5,371 nt of DNA from positions 1 through 5,371 of the forward strand of contig CAKZYI010000041.1 of the NCBI GenBank assembly GCA_937884735.1, read 5' to 3'. A model generated the notes under the pieces. That model had not been told where the DNA came from. It did not search any database and saw only the letters and a program-made list of their open reading frames with translations. This document shows, piece by piece, positions 1-5,371 of the stretch; position 1 is the stretch's first letter, and every line of letters begins with the position of its first letter. This stretch comes from an uncultured Pleurocapsa sp. (GTDB lineage: Bacteria > Cyanobacteriota > Cyanobacteriia > Cyanobacteriales > Xenococcaceae). The translations under genes and the position numbers were made by a program.

Positions 1-3000
1 ATGCAGCGGATGTGGGAACTTTAGGGGATTATACAATTGACCCCGATGCAGCATCAACAACGGTAATGTTTGCTGACGAAGAATCTCAGCTTATGGATAC
101 GGCAGAAACCCCAGATGAATCTGAAGAACCAGCCGTACCCACAGTTCCAGACCCCAATAGCGGTACAGATGCCCTACAGGTAAGCCTGTTTACAGGACCC
201 GATTATCTAATCGAAGATGAGGGAACAGTATCGGCTCACGCTTTTAACGTAACTAATGGAGTCATCCCTGAAAGTGGCTTGGTCGTCTCGGTCGATGCGC
301 CTAACTTTAGCGAGTTCGATCTCGAAAGTTTCTCCGTTGAAGGCGGTGCGATTGAAGCAGTACGCGACGGTGGGTTTGAGCTACGAATGACAGAGTACTC
401 CACACTGGTTAATTTGCCTATTGCGGATGATGGAGAAACGGAAACAGGGGAAACCGCGACTTTTAGCCTAGCTGAGGGAGACGGGTATGAAATCATCTCA
501 GACTACAGTAGCGGTACTTTTAATCTGGTGGATACGGAGGCAGATATTCCCCAAGGAGTTGTCAGTGAACCGAATCAAACGATTCCCACAGCAACCGACA
601 CCCAAATCAGCCCTGAGAATCCAACTTTTTCTGGCACTGCCGATATCTACTTTGATATTGGCGACAGATACCTAAATGAAGACGGCACTTACCAATACAT
701 CGACTACAGCGAGGATGTTGATGTTTACAAGGTGGACTTGAGTGCGGGGGATACAATTGCCGTTGAAACCTTTGAAGTGGAGGGCAACCTAAACGAAATT
801 CTCAATACAGGTCTTGCCCTTAATTCCATAATTTATGATGCTGAAGGAAATTCAGTGCTAGGTTACCCCATCGTTGGATTTTATAGTCCTGCTGCACCTG
901 ATAAGCTGTTTGGCGGGATTGACCCTTTGGATGAAAATGAAACGGATACCTATCTAGAATTCACGGCTCCTGAAGATGGCACATACTACGTAGCCATTGG
1001 TAATAGAAACCAAATAGATGACCAACTCGATTCGTCTGCACCATTTTACGACCCCTTCGTGCCAGGTTCAGGGCAGGGCGGTCGAACCTTGTTCGGCGAT
1101 TACGAGATTGAAATTAACCTATTGACAGAAGATAACCCTCGTAAAACAGGAACACCCACTCCGCCTGTAAGTAATCCCAACGTTACCAATCTCCCCACAC
1201 TTTCTTTGACGGCTAATCCCACTACCGTAGATGCTGAGGGCAACTTTACCAGGGCTGTGGTGGAGCGTGCAGAACTTGACGGTGTTTCCAGCGTGAATTT
1301 TACAATTGCAGCCGAGGGTGAGATTCCCGAAGGAGGTATTGAGCTTGTTCTGAACAGTAACGCCAATCTGTTTGACTACGTTGGATTACTTCAACAAAAC
1401 GAACTTCCCAGCACAATTGGCGGACAGTCGTTAGGCGCATTTTACAACGAGGACGGTATTCCAACAGGAATTCGCCTCCTCATTGAGCAACCGACAATGA
1501 CAGTCAACTATGAAGCCTCCAGAAGATTTGATGATCTTCCAAGTACTAGCGGTTTTGAACCTCTCGAAACCGACGGAGAAGAAGATGTTACCTTCTTCTT
1601 GCAACCAGGAGAAGGCTATGAAATTGCACCTAATGCTGGAGAAACAGTTGTAACTTACTACGATTCAATTGAAGATGTTCCCGCGTCTACAGACGGTGGA
1701 GATGCCATTCCCGAAGTAGGAGTAACTGTCAGTGAATCAACACTGGTTGAGTCAGAAGAGACGGAAACGACCTTAACTTTTACACTATCTGAAGCTCCTC
1801 CAGAAGAAGGCGTAACTGTGTTTCTAGATAGTGAAGACAATACTGTTGTTGGTAGCGTCCTGGGTCAGTTTAATGTCTTGGAAGCCGATATTGAAGGGGG
1901 GAATTTTCCCGTTCCTAACAGTGATTCCTCTGGCTTTTTCTTCAATATCACCGAGCAGACTGCTACCATTACCCTTTCCGTCTTTGATGAACTAAGAGAT
2001 GGATTAGACCAGTCTCCAGAAACTAATCAAGAAAGAATTCTCGCCCTTACCATTACCCTACAACCACAAGCAAACTACACTATCGATTCCGAAGCAAGTG
2101 AAATCAATTTTTCAATTCTAGATAATCCCGATTCGCAGATTCAAGTAAGTTTAACGGGGTCTACTGAAGCAGATGAAGACAGCAACACTCTAATCGAGGG
2201 AGAAGGAACGGTTAGCGTTCATACCTTTAGCCTCAGTGCAACTCCACCAGAAGAGGGCTTAACTGTTACCGTTAATGCGCTTAACTTAAGCGATTTTGAC
2301 TTAGATGCCATTGAGGCACAAGGCGGTACAATTACCGAAGTGCGCGACGATGGGTTCGACCTTACTATTACCGAACGAGAAGCAATCATTAGCTTACCCG
2401 TCCTCGAAGATGGCATCAACGAAGACAGCGAAACTGCTACCTTTACTTTAGAATCCAGTGACACATACGAAATCAATGCAGCAGCAACGGTCGCGACTTT
2501 CACTCTTGCGGACACATTAGATCGAGTAGCTGTTCCCCAAGAGAGTGAATTATTCGGGAATGAGATTAGCAACAGCACCCTGCCCGAAGCTAATACTCTG
2601 GGCTTAAGTTCTGATAATCCTTCGGTTTCTATCAACGGACTAATTGCTGAAAGCTTCCTCGATTTCTCTGAAGATGTGGACTTCTTCTCCTTCGATCTAG
2701 AAGCGGGGCAAACCGTCAACCTAGACATTGATACAGAAGAGTCTCTCGTTGATGGGGTTATTAATTTCAGACCTGTAGTATTTCCAGAGTTATCAGAGAT
2801 TCTACAAACCTTCGACACCGAACTACGCCTATTCGATGCAGAGGGGAACGAGCTTGCTGCTAATAACGATGGTGCAGCCCCCGATGAAGACTTCTCCCGC
2901 GATCCCTTCTTAGAGTTTACTGCCGAGGACGCAGGCACTTACTACGTGGGCGTGAGTCAACTGGGCAACCGCAACTACGACCCTAATGTTGAAAGAAGCG

Positions 3001-3587
3001 GTAGCGGTTGGACTTTCCCAGAGGTTGGGGTGTTTAACGGCTTCTACGACCTCACCGTCTCTTTAGAAGATGGCAATGTTAATCCTCCAGCAGAAGAACC
3101 CACTATCGAACCTGTATTTGGCTCAATCGATAGTGACACCATTGAAGTAGCAGGTAGCAGTCAATTAATCTTTGCTGGTGACTTGAACGATCTAATTGAC
3201 GCTTCTATAGGTGAAGGAAGTAACCGCATCTACGCAGGTAGCGGTGATGACACCGTTATTCTAGGTTCATCTGACAGAGTATTAGCAGGTACAGGAGACG
3301 ACGCAATCTTTATAACGAATGGCGGTGACAACACTATCACAGGTGGAGCAGGTGCAGACCAATTCTGGATCGCTGCTGCCTCCCTTCCAGAATCAGCCAA
3401 TATCATCACTGACTTTATGAGTGGTGAAGATGTCATCGGTATTGCTGGTTTGGGTATTGGTTTTAGCGATTTGAATATTATCGACATAGAAGGAGATGCT
3501 TTAATTTCTACTAATGACTCCGATCTAGCAATTATTCAAGGTTTAGCAGCCGATAGCTTGAGCGCAGATGATTTTGCTTTTGCTTAA
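1..3587 (+). CDS. Large modular Calx-beta / PPC / RTX exoprotein, 5'-partial
   Basis: Probable secreted calcium-binding surface or adhesin-like protein. The frame is open to the left edge (codons from position 3). The GTG at 12 is probably not the start, because the residues after it (GDYTIDPDAASTTVMFADEE) look like the last strands of a Calx-beta module. Numbering from that GTG, the visible 1191 residues hold a module tail (1-24), an acidic Pro-rich linker (25-54), a Calx-beta module (55-175), PPC-like domain 1 (186-372), Calx-beta-type modules (395-553, 567-705, 710-835), PPC-like domain 2 (855-1020), RTX nonapeptides (about 1073-1116, e.g. AGSGDDTVI, GGAGADQFW) and a tail ending SLSADDFAFA, as in cyanobacterial type I-secreted proteins. 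There is no Cys and there are only three Lys (240, 298, 378). No catalytic domain is visible in this part; one could lie upstream of the window. A terminator-like structure follows 30 bp after the stop. The family assignment is confident; the biological role is unknown. Confidence 0.9.
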   Translation, partial: AADVGTLGDYTIDPDAASTTVMFADEESQLMDTAETPDESEEPAVPTVPDPNSGTDALQVSLFTGPDYLIEDEGTVSAHAFNVTNGVIPESGLVVSVDAPNFSEFDLESFSVEGGAIEAVRDGGFELRMTEYSTLVNLPIADDGETETGETATFSLAEGDGYEIISDYSSGTFNLVDTEADIPQGVVSEPNQTIPTATDTQISPENPTFSGTADIYFDIGDRYLNEDGTYQYIDYSEDVDVYKVDLSAGDTIAVETFEVEGNLNEILNTGLALNSIIYDAEGNSVLGYPIVGFYSPAAPDKLFGGIDPLDENETDTYLEFTAPEDGTYYVAIGNRNQIDDQLDSSAPFYDPFVPGSGQGGRTLFGDYEIEINLLTEDNPRKTGTPTPPVSNPNVTNLPTLSLTANPTTVDAEGNFTRAVVERAELDGVSSVNFTIAAEGEIPEGGIELVLNSNANLFDYVGLLQQNELPSTIGGQSLGAFYNEDGIPTGIRLLIEQPTMTVNYEASRRFDDLPSTSGFEPLETDGEEDVTFFLQPGEGYEIAPNAGETVVTYYDSIEDVPASTDGGDAIPEVGVTVSESTLVESEETETTLTFTLSEAPPEEGVTVFLDSEDNTVVGSVLGQFNVLEADIEGGNFPVPNSDSSGFFFNITEQTATITLSVFDELRDGLDQSPETNQERILALTITLQPQANYTIDSEASEINFSILDNPDSQIQVSLTGSTEADEDSNTLIEGEGTVSVHTFSLSATPPEEGLTVTVNALNLSDFDLDAIEAQGGTITEVRDDGFDLTITEREAIISLPVLEDGINEDSETATFTLESSDTYEINAAATVATFTLADTLDRVAVPQESELFGNEISNSTLPEANTLGLSSDNPSVSINGLIAESFLDFSEDVDFFSFDLEAGQTVNLDIDTEESLVDGVINFRPVVFPELSEILQTFDTELRLFDAEGNELAANNDGAAPDEDFSRDPFLEFTAEDAGTYYVGVSQLGNRNYDPNVERSGSGWTFPEVGVFNGFYDLTVSLEDGNVNPPAEEPTIEPVFGSIDSDTIEVAGSSQLIFAGDLNDLIDASIGEGSNRIYAGSGDDTVILGSSDRVLAGTGDDAIFITNGGDNTITGGAGADQFWIAAASLPESANIITDFMSGEDVIGIAGLGIGFSDLNIIDIEGDALISTNDSDLAIIQGLAADSLSADDFAFA
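174..536 (+). repeat. Calx-beta-like module, copy B
   Basis: This encodes residues 55-175 of the large protein, a beta-sandwich module of the Calx-beta kind. Marker segments are SLFTGPDYLIEDEG, SEFDLES, the VRDGGF turn, LPIADDGETE and the closing strand GTFNLVD. Acidic loops of this type bind calcium in the Calx-beta family. The module is nearly repeated as the first module of the gene that starts at 5097 (75 of 90 residues identical, no gaps) and is more distantly related to residues 710-835 of the same protein. Confidence 0.75.
567..1127 (+). other. PPC-like (pre-peptidase C-terminal) domain 1
   Basis: Residues 186-372 carry the usual PPC pattern: SEDVDVYKVDLSAGDTIAVE near the start, then IYDAEGN, then YLEFTAPEDGTYYVAIGN, closing on GDYEIEINLL. 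The domain is a small beta-sandwich common in secreted bacterial proteins, where it often accompanies peptidases, but no peptidase is visible here. It contains two of the protein's three lysines. PPC domain 2 has the same order of motifs. Confidence 0.7.
1194..1670 (+). repeat. Divergent Calx-beta-type module
   Basis: Residues 395-553 run from PTLSLTANPTTVDAEG to GYEIAPNAGETVVTYYD. The opening strand, the 'E..DVTFFLQPGEGYEI' segment and the closing strand match the Calx-beta plan, but the middle is longer and lacks the VRDxGF turn of the modules at 174 and 2139. Assignment rests on pattern only and is less secure than for those two. Confidence 0.5.
1710..2126 (+). repeat. Calx-beta module
   Basis: Residues 567-705 start with PEVGVTVSESTLVESEE, followed by TLTFTLSEAPPEEGVTVFLD and a closing NYTIDSEASEINFSILDN. 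The opening and the 'TLSEAPPEEGVTV' segment are classical Calx-beta. The centre contains an insertion (about residues 620-645) rich in Gly, Asn and Ser. It is joined directly to the next module at IQVSLTGS. Confidence 0.65.
2139..2516 (+). repeat. Calx-beta-like module, B-type copy
   Basis: Residues 710-835 have the same landmarks in the same order as the module at 174: IQVSLTG, IEGEGTVSVHTFSLS, SDFDLDAIEAQGG, VRDDGFDLTITE, LPVLEDGINEDSETATFTL and a closing YEINAAATVATFTLAD. Like that copy, it is followed by a PPC-like domain, which suggests that the two-domain block was duplicated together. Confidence 0.7.
2574..3071 (+). other. PPC-like domain 2
   Basis: Residues 855-1020 show SEDVDFFSFDLEAGQTVNLD, then LRLFDAEGNELAANND, then FLEFTAEDAGTYYVGVSQLGN, closing on GFYDLTVSLEDGN. 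The order matches PPC domain 1. A Gly/Ser-rich loop (GSGSGW here, GSGQGG in domain 1) precedes the last strand in both. It connects through a short Pro-rich linker (NPPAEEPTIEP) to the RTX segment. Confidence 0.7.
3114..3587 (+). other. RTX beta-roll and C-terminal type I secretion-like tail
   Basis: Residues 1035-1116 hold RTX-type glycine/aspartate repeats, clearest in IYAGSGDDTVI, LAGTGDDAIF and GGDNTITGGAGADQFWI. These bind calcium and fold outside the cell in the RTX family. The last 75 residues (IITDFMSGEDVIGIAGLG through the Asp/Ala-rich end DDFAFA) resemble the uncleaved C-terminal signals of type I secretion substrates in cyanobacteria. Only about three good nonapeptides are present, so the roll is short. 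No ABC exporter or membrane-fusion gene lies in the window. Confidence 0.75.
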
Positions 3588-3617
3588 AGGCAATTAAAAC
3601 TTCTAATGATTTTTTTT

Positions 3618-3669
3618 GCGATCGCCCTAGAATAAAGCGATCGCTTTTTGATTAAGGGCGATCGCTTTT
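3618..3669 (+). terminator. Probable Rho-independent terminator made of HIP1 palindromes
   Basis: It lies 30 bp after the stop of the large gene. GCGATCGC at 3618-3625 can pair with GCGATCGC at 3637-3644 across an 11-nt loop, followed by TTTTT at 3645-3649. A second option pairs GCGATCGCCCT (3618-3628) with AGGGCGATCGC (3655-3665), an 11-bp stem followed by TTTT. The T-run before the first copy (3610-3617) does not fit a terminator for the opposite strand. Because HIP1 is abundant in these genomes for other reasons, the terminator role is inferred. Confidence 0.55.
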
Positions 3670-3682
3670 CTAGAAGAATTAA

Positions 3683-3706
3683 TGCAGAAAATGCACAACG
3701 TATAAT
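3683..3706 (+). promoter_or_regulatory. Candidate promoter and operator of the AraC gene
   Basis: TATAAT at 3701-3706 is a perfect -10 hexamer 54 bp before the chosen ATG. No good -35 hexamer is found at the usual distance. In its place is an interrupted palindrome, TGCA-N5-TGCA (3683-3695), which could be a site for an activator or for autoregulation. The sequence is AT-rich, so a chance TATAAT is possible. Confidence 0.4.
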
Positions 3707-3760
3707 TAATAATAATTGTTTAAACAGAACCCTCAAGGATAAACGATCGCGTTGTTGGTA

Positions 3761-4771
3761 ATGACAATCAAATTAACAAGTCAGGAGTTTTACGGGCAAT
3801 TTCAGGAAGCTGACGAAGAACAGCTACAGTGGGATGCGACGGATGAGTTAGATGTTGTTAAAACGTTTGATACTCGCATTGCTAAAGGATGGTGGCGTAA
3901 AATTTCATTGAGAGAAGGTATTCGGATAGAGATTAATCAAGCAAAACATAGCGATCGCGTTATTGTCAATTACTCTGAGACAGAACATCGAGTCTGGTGT
4001 GCTTTCACTCTTTCAGGAAAGCTGCAAACTGGGGTTTCTTCCCTGCACGGCGAAGAACTATATTCCCAAGTTGTCGGCAAATATTGTTTAAGGGGTAGTG
4101 GTTTTATCCCCAAATTCTGTTGCGACTGTTCTAGTGTAAAACCTTATTCTGAGATTCAAATTTTTATCGATCCAGAAGTATTTTGCTCTTTTACCACCTC
4201 TTCAGATAGAGAATTACCTCAAAATCTCCAGCATCTAATTAGACCTCCAAGTCAAGAAATTTACATGCGGTCTGGAGATACCGAACCGATGATGAATGTG
4301 GTATTACAACAGATTTTACACTGTCCCTATCAGGGTATGGTTAAGAGAGCATATTTAGAAAGTAAAGCGATCGAGCTAATAGCACTTGTATTAGATCGTG
4401 AAATAGCTATTGGTCGGGGAGAAACCAAAAAGTTTTCCCTCAAACCAGAACAGCTAGAACGTATCCACTATGCAAAAGAAATCTTATTGCGAGATTTAAA
4501 GAATCCCCCGTCTTTAGAACAATTAGCCCATCAAGCGGGTTTAAACGACTTTATGTTAAAAAAAGGCTTTCGTGAGGTATTTGACACTACTGTATTTGAA
4601 GTGCTGCGAGATTATCGTTTGGAACTAGCTAAACAACTATTAGCAGAACGCAAGCTCGGCATTGCTCAAATAAGCTACAAAGTAGGTTACGCCAACCCTA
4701 ATTCCTTTACTAGGGCATTCAAGCGTAAATTTGGTTTTAGTCCTACAGTTTATAGAAAATCTTGTCGATAA
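3761..4771 (+). CDS. AraC/XylS-family transcriptional regulator, PchR-like
   Basis: Cytoplasmic DNA-binding regulator of 336 residues, complete. The C-terminal third is a typical double helix-turn-helix: helix pair 1 around residues 250-275 (SLEQLAHQAGLNDFMLKKGF) and helix pair 2 around 300-333, with the family signature GYANPNSFTRAFKRKFGFSP. The LKKGFREVFDTTVFEVLRDYRLE segment is characteristic of the PchR branch, whose known members respond to ferric siderophores and control uptake genes. The N-terminal 220 residues should be the ligand domain; it contains a CCxC cluster (Cys120, 121, 123). ATG 3761 is chosen because MTIKLTSQEF resembles the usual start of these proteins. TTG 3752 would add three residues and lies 12 nt after AAGGA (3735-3739), so it remains possible. 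No siderophore or TonB receptor gene is in the window; both neighbours are Calx-beta exoproteins. The exact inducer cannot be read from the sequence. Confidence 0.9.
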   Translation: MTIKLTSQEFYGQFQEADEEQLQWDATDELDVVKTFDTRIAKGWWRKISLREGIRIEINQAKHSDRVIVNYSETEHRVWCAFTLSGKLQTGVSSLHGEELYSQVVGKYCLRGSGFIPKFCCDCSSVKPYSEIQIFIDPEVFCSFTTSSDRELPQNLQHLIRPPSQEIYMRSGDTEPMMNVVLQQILHCPYQGMVKRAYLESKAIELIALVLDREIAIGRGETKKFSLKPEQLERIHYAKEILLRDLKNPPSLEQLAHQAGLNDFMLKKGFREVFDTTVFEVLRDYRLELAKQLLAERKLGIAQISYKVGYANPNSFTRAFKRKFGFSPTVYRKSCR

Positions 4772-4823
4772 AAAACGCTATTAACGATCTTTTATTATCT
4801 ATTATTTGTTGCATAGCGATCGC

Positions 4824-4894
4824 AAAAATCCGTCTGAGATCGAAAAAAATCCGTTTGAGATCGAAAAAAGAAAAAAAATCGGTTCAAAATCACA
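4824..4894 (+). promoter_or_regulatory. 21-bp tandem repeat, candidate AraC-type operator
   Basis: Two adjacent 21-bp units, 4824-4844 and 4845-4865, differ at one base only (C4834 versus T4855). The core is ATCCGTYTGAGATCG after five A. A weaker third copy (4874-4894) follows after 8 bp and matches 15 of 21 bases. A 21-bp period puts the half-sites on the same face of the helix, as for the direct half-sites bound by AraC-type dimers (araI1/I2). It lies just after the AraC gene and about 230 bp before the next start. The function is inferred. Confidence 0.5.
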
Positions 4895-5004
4895 AATAAA
4901 GTCCAAGACTCCTTACTGTCTAGAATGTGTTTCATCGATCGATACAAATAAAGACAGAAATTAGTCCCACAAAGATTTCCTACTGTTCAAGACAGAAGAA
5001 TATA

Positions 5005-5053
5005 TCACCTGTTACCTATTCCCGTTACTTGTTTACTTATTACCTTGCCTTGA
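5005..5053. repeat. Degenerate heptamer tandem repeats (STRR-like)
   Basis: The tract reads as units of about 7 bp: TCACCTG, TTACCTA, TTCCCG, TTACTTG, TTTACTTA, TTACCTT, GCCTTGA. Two units have lost or gained a base. Such pyrimidine-rich heptamers resemble the short tandemly repeated repetitive sequences of cyanobacterial intergenic regions. This tract looks decayed. It lies directly upstream of the second Calx-beta gene. Confidence 0.5.
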
Positions 5054-5075
5054 TTTATATCGCGATGAGATAACC

Positions 5076-5081
5076 TACAAT
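5076..5081 (+). promoter_or_regulatory. Possible -10 element of the second Calx-beta gene
   Basis: TACAAT at 5076-5081 is close to the -10 consensus. TTGATT at 5050-5055 is a possible -35, but the 20-bp spacing is too long. The start codon at 5097 would leave a leader of only about 10 nt. Weak evidence. Confidence 0.2.
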
Positions 5082-5096
5082 CATGAAGCTTAAACC

Positions 5097-5371
5097 ATGT
5101 TAAAAGTCAGTTTATTTACTGGACCCGATTACCTAATTGAAAATGAAGAAACAGTCTCAGCCCATGCCTTTAACGTTACAGATGGAGTCATTCCTGAAGC
5201 TGGATTAATAGTACCTGTAGATGCACCCAACTTAAGCGAGTTCGATTTAGAAAGTATCTCTGTTGAAGGTGGTGAGATTGCAGCAGTGCGCGACGGTGGG
5301 TTTGACCTGCGGATAACAGAATACACTGCATTAGTAAACCTGCCCATTGCGGATGATGGTGAAACCGAAGC
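5097..5371 (+). CDS. Second Calx-beta-type exoprotein, 3'-partial (first 91 residues)
   Basis: Likely a secreted modular calcium-binding protein related to the large gene at the left. ATG 5097 starts an open frame to the right edge; an in-frame TAA at 5091-5093 limits the start, and the coding similarity begins at the second codon. The product begins MLKVSLFTGPDYLIENEE and continues through SEFDLES, VRDGGFDLRITEY and LPIADDGETE, which is a Calx-beta-like module. It is 75 of 90 residues identical, without gaps, to residues 55-144 of the first protein. There is no N-terminal signal peptide, which would suit type I secretion through a C-terminal signal, but the C-terminus is outside the window. 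No strong Shine-Dalgarno sequence is visible. A truncated duplicate or pseudogene cannot be excluded from this part alone. Confidence 0.8.
   Translation, partial: MLKVSLFTGPDYLIENEETVSAHAFNVTDGVIPEAGLIVPVDAPNLSEFDLESISVEGGEIAAVRDGGFDLRITEYTALVNLPIADDGETE

Larger units (their letters stand above)
4772..5096. other. 325-bp intergenic region before the second Calx-beta gene
   Basis: No gene is visible on either strand. From left to right it holds a weak inverted repeat CGCTAT/ATAGCG (4776-4781 and 4813-4818) without a T-tail, a HIP1 octamer (4816-4823), the 21-bp tandem repeat (4824-4865), an A-rich tract (4864-4878), a palindrome ATCGATCGAT (4934-4943), a small CTGT-N5-ACAG hairpin (4983-4995) and degenerate heptamers (5005-5053). 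No convincing terminator follows the AraC gene, so read-through into the next gene cannot be excluded. Confidence 0.7.

Noticed and set aside
12..14. GTG as start codon of the large gene
   Set aside because: The frame is open upstream to the window edge, and the first 24 residues look like the end of a Calx-beta module, so the gene extends to the left.
236..1840. Shorter open frames inside the large gene (minus 236-496, 1100-1366, 1658-1840; plus 487-675)
   Set aside because: All overlap well-supported Calx-beta or PPC coding sequence and show no domain of their own. The minus frame at 5129-5347 is the same kind of shadow, arising from the paralogous module.
2219..2938. 239-codon open frame on the minus strand
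   Set aside because: It lies wholly inside the large gene. The product is Ser/Lys/Val-rich without a recognisable domain, as expected from the complement of an Asp/Glu/Thr-rich coding sequence. The + strand frame has clear domains.
3752..3754. TTG as start of the AraC regulator
   Set aside because: Although 12 nt after AAGGA, it adds only three residues, and the protein from ATG 3761 (MTIKL) looks like a normal family start. Not fully excluded.
4776..4818. Terminator after the AraC gene from CGCTAT/ATAGCG
   Set aside because: The stem is only 6 bp with a 31-nt AT-rich loop and is not followed by a T-run.
4824..4894. CRISPR array
   Set aside because: The repeats are 21 bp, directly abutting with no spacers, and only two good copies exist.
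4904..4998. Degenerate duplication (TCCTTACTGTC near 4910 and TCCTACTGTTC near 4978, with GACAGAA copies at 4953 and 4991)
   Set aside because: Similarity is short and needs gaps; in AT-rich intergenic DNA this may be chance.

Overview
The window most likely comes from a cyanobacterium. The octamer GCGATCGC (the HIP1 palindrome of many cyanobacterial genomes) occurs five times between 3618 and 4823, the intergenic DNA is AT-rich, and the protein types fit: a Calx-beta/PPC/RTX surface protein and a PchR-like AraC regulator. I cannot name the genus from the sequence.

Layout, all genes on the + strand. (1) Positions 1-3587 hold the 3' part of a very large gene that is open at the left edge. Its product is an acidic, cysteine-free modular protein: the tail of one Calx-beta-like module, a Calx-beta module, a PPC-like domain, three more Calx-beta-type modules, a second PPC-like domain, a short RTX beta-roll and a C-terminal type I secretion-like tail. 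(2) Positions 3588-3760 are intergenic, with a probable terminator built from HIP1 palindromes, then a TATAAT box and a TGCA-N5-TGCA element. (3) Positions 3761-4771 encode a complete AraC/XylS regulator of the PchR (siderophore-responsive) type. (4) Positions 4772-5096 are a 325-bp intergenic region with a near-perfect 21-bp tandem repeat that resembles an AraC-type operator, and a degenerate heptamer repeat tract. (5) From 5097 to the right edge is the start of a second Calx-beta gene. Its first module is 83% identical in protein (75 of 90 residues) to a module inside gene 1.

The most interesting reading is that an iron/siderophore-type AraC regulator lies between two related RTX/Calx-beta exoprotein genes, with a candidate operator in front of the second one. 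This would put a calcium-binding secreted surface protein under the kind of regulator that normally controls siderophore uptake genes. The gene types and the repeat are seen directly; the regulatory link and the iron connection are inferred.
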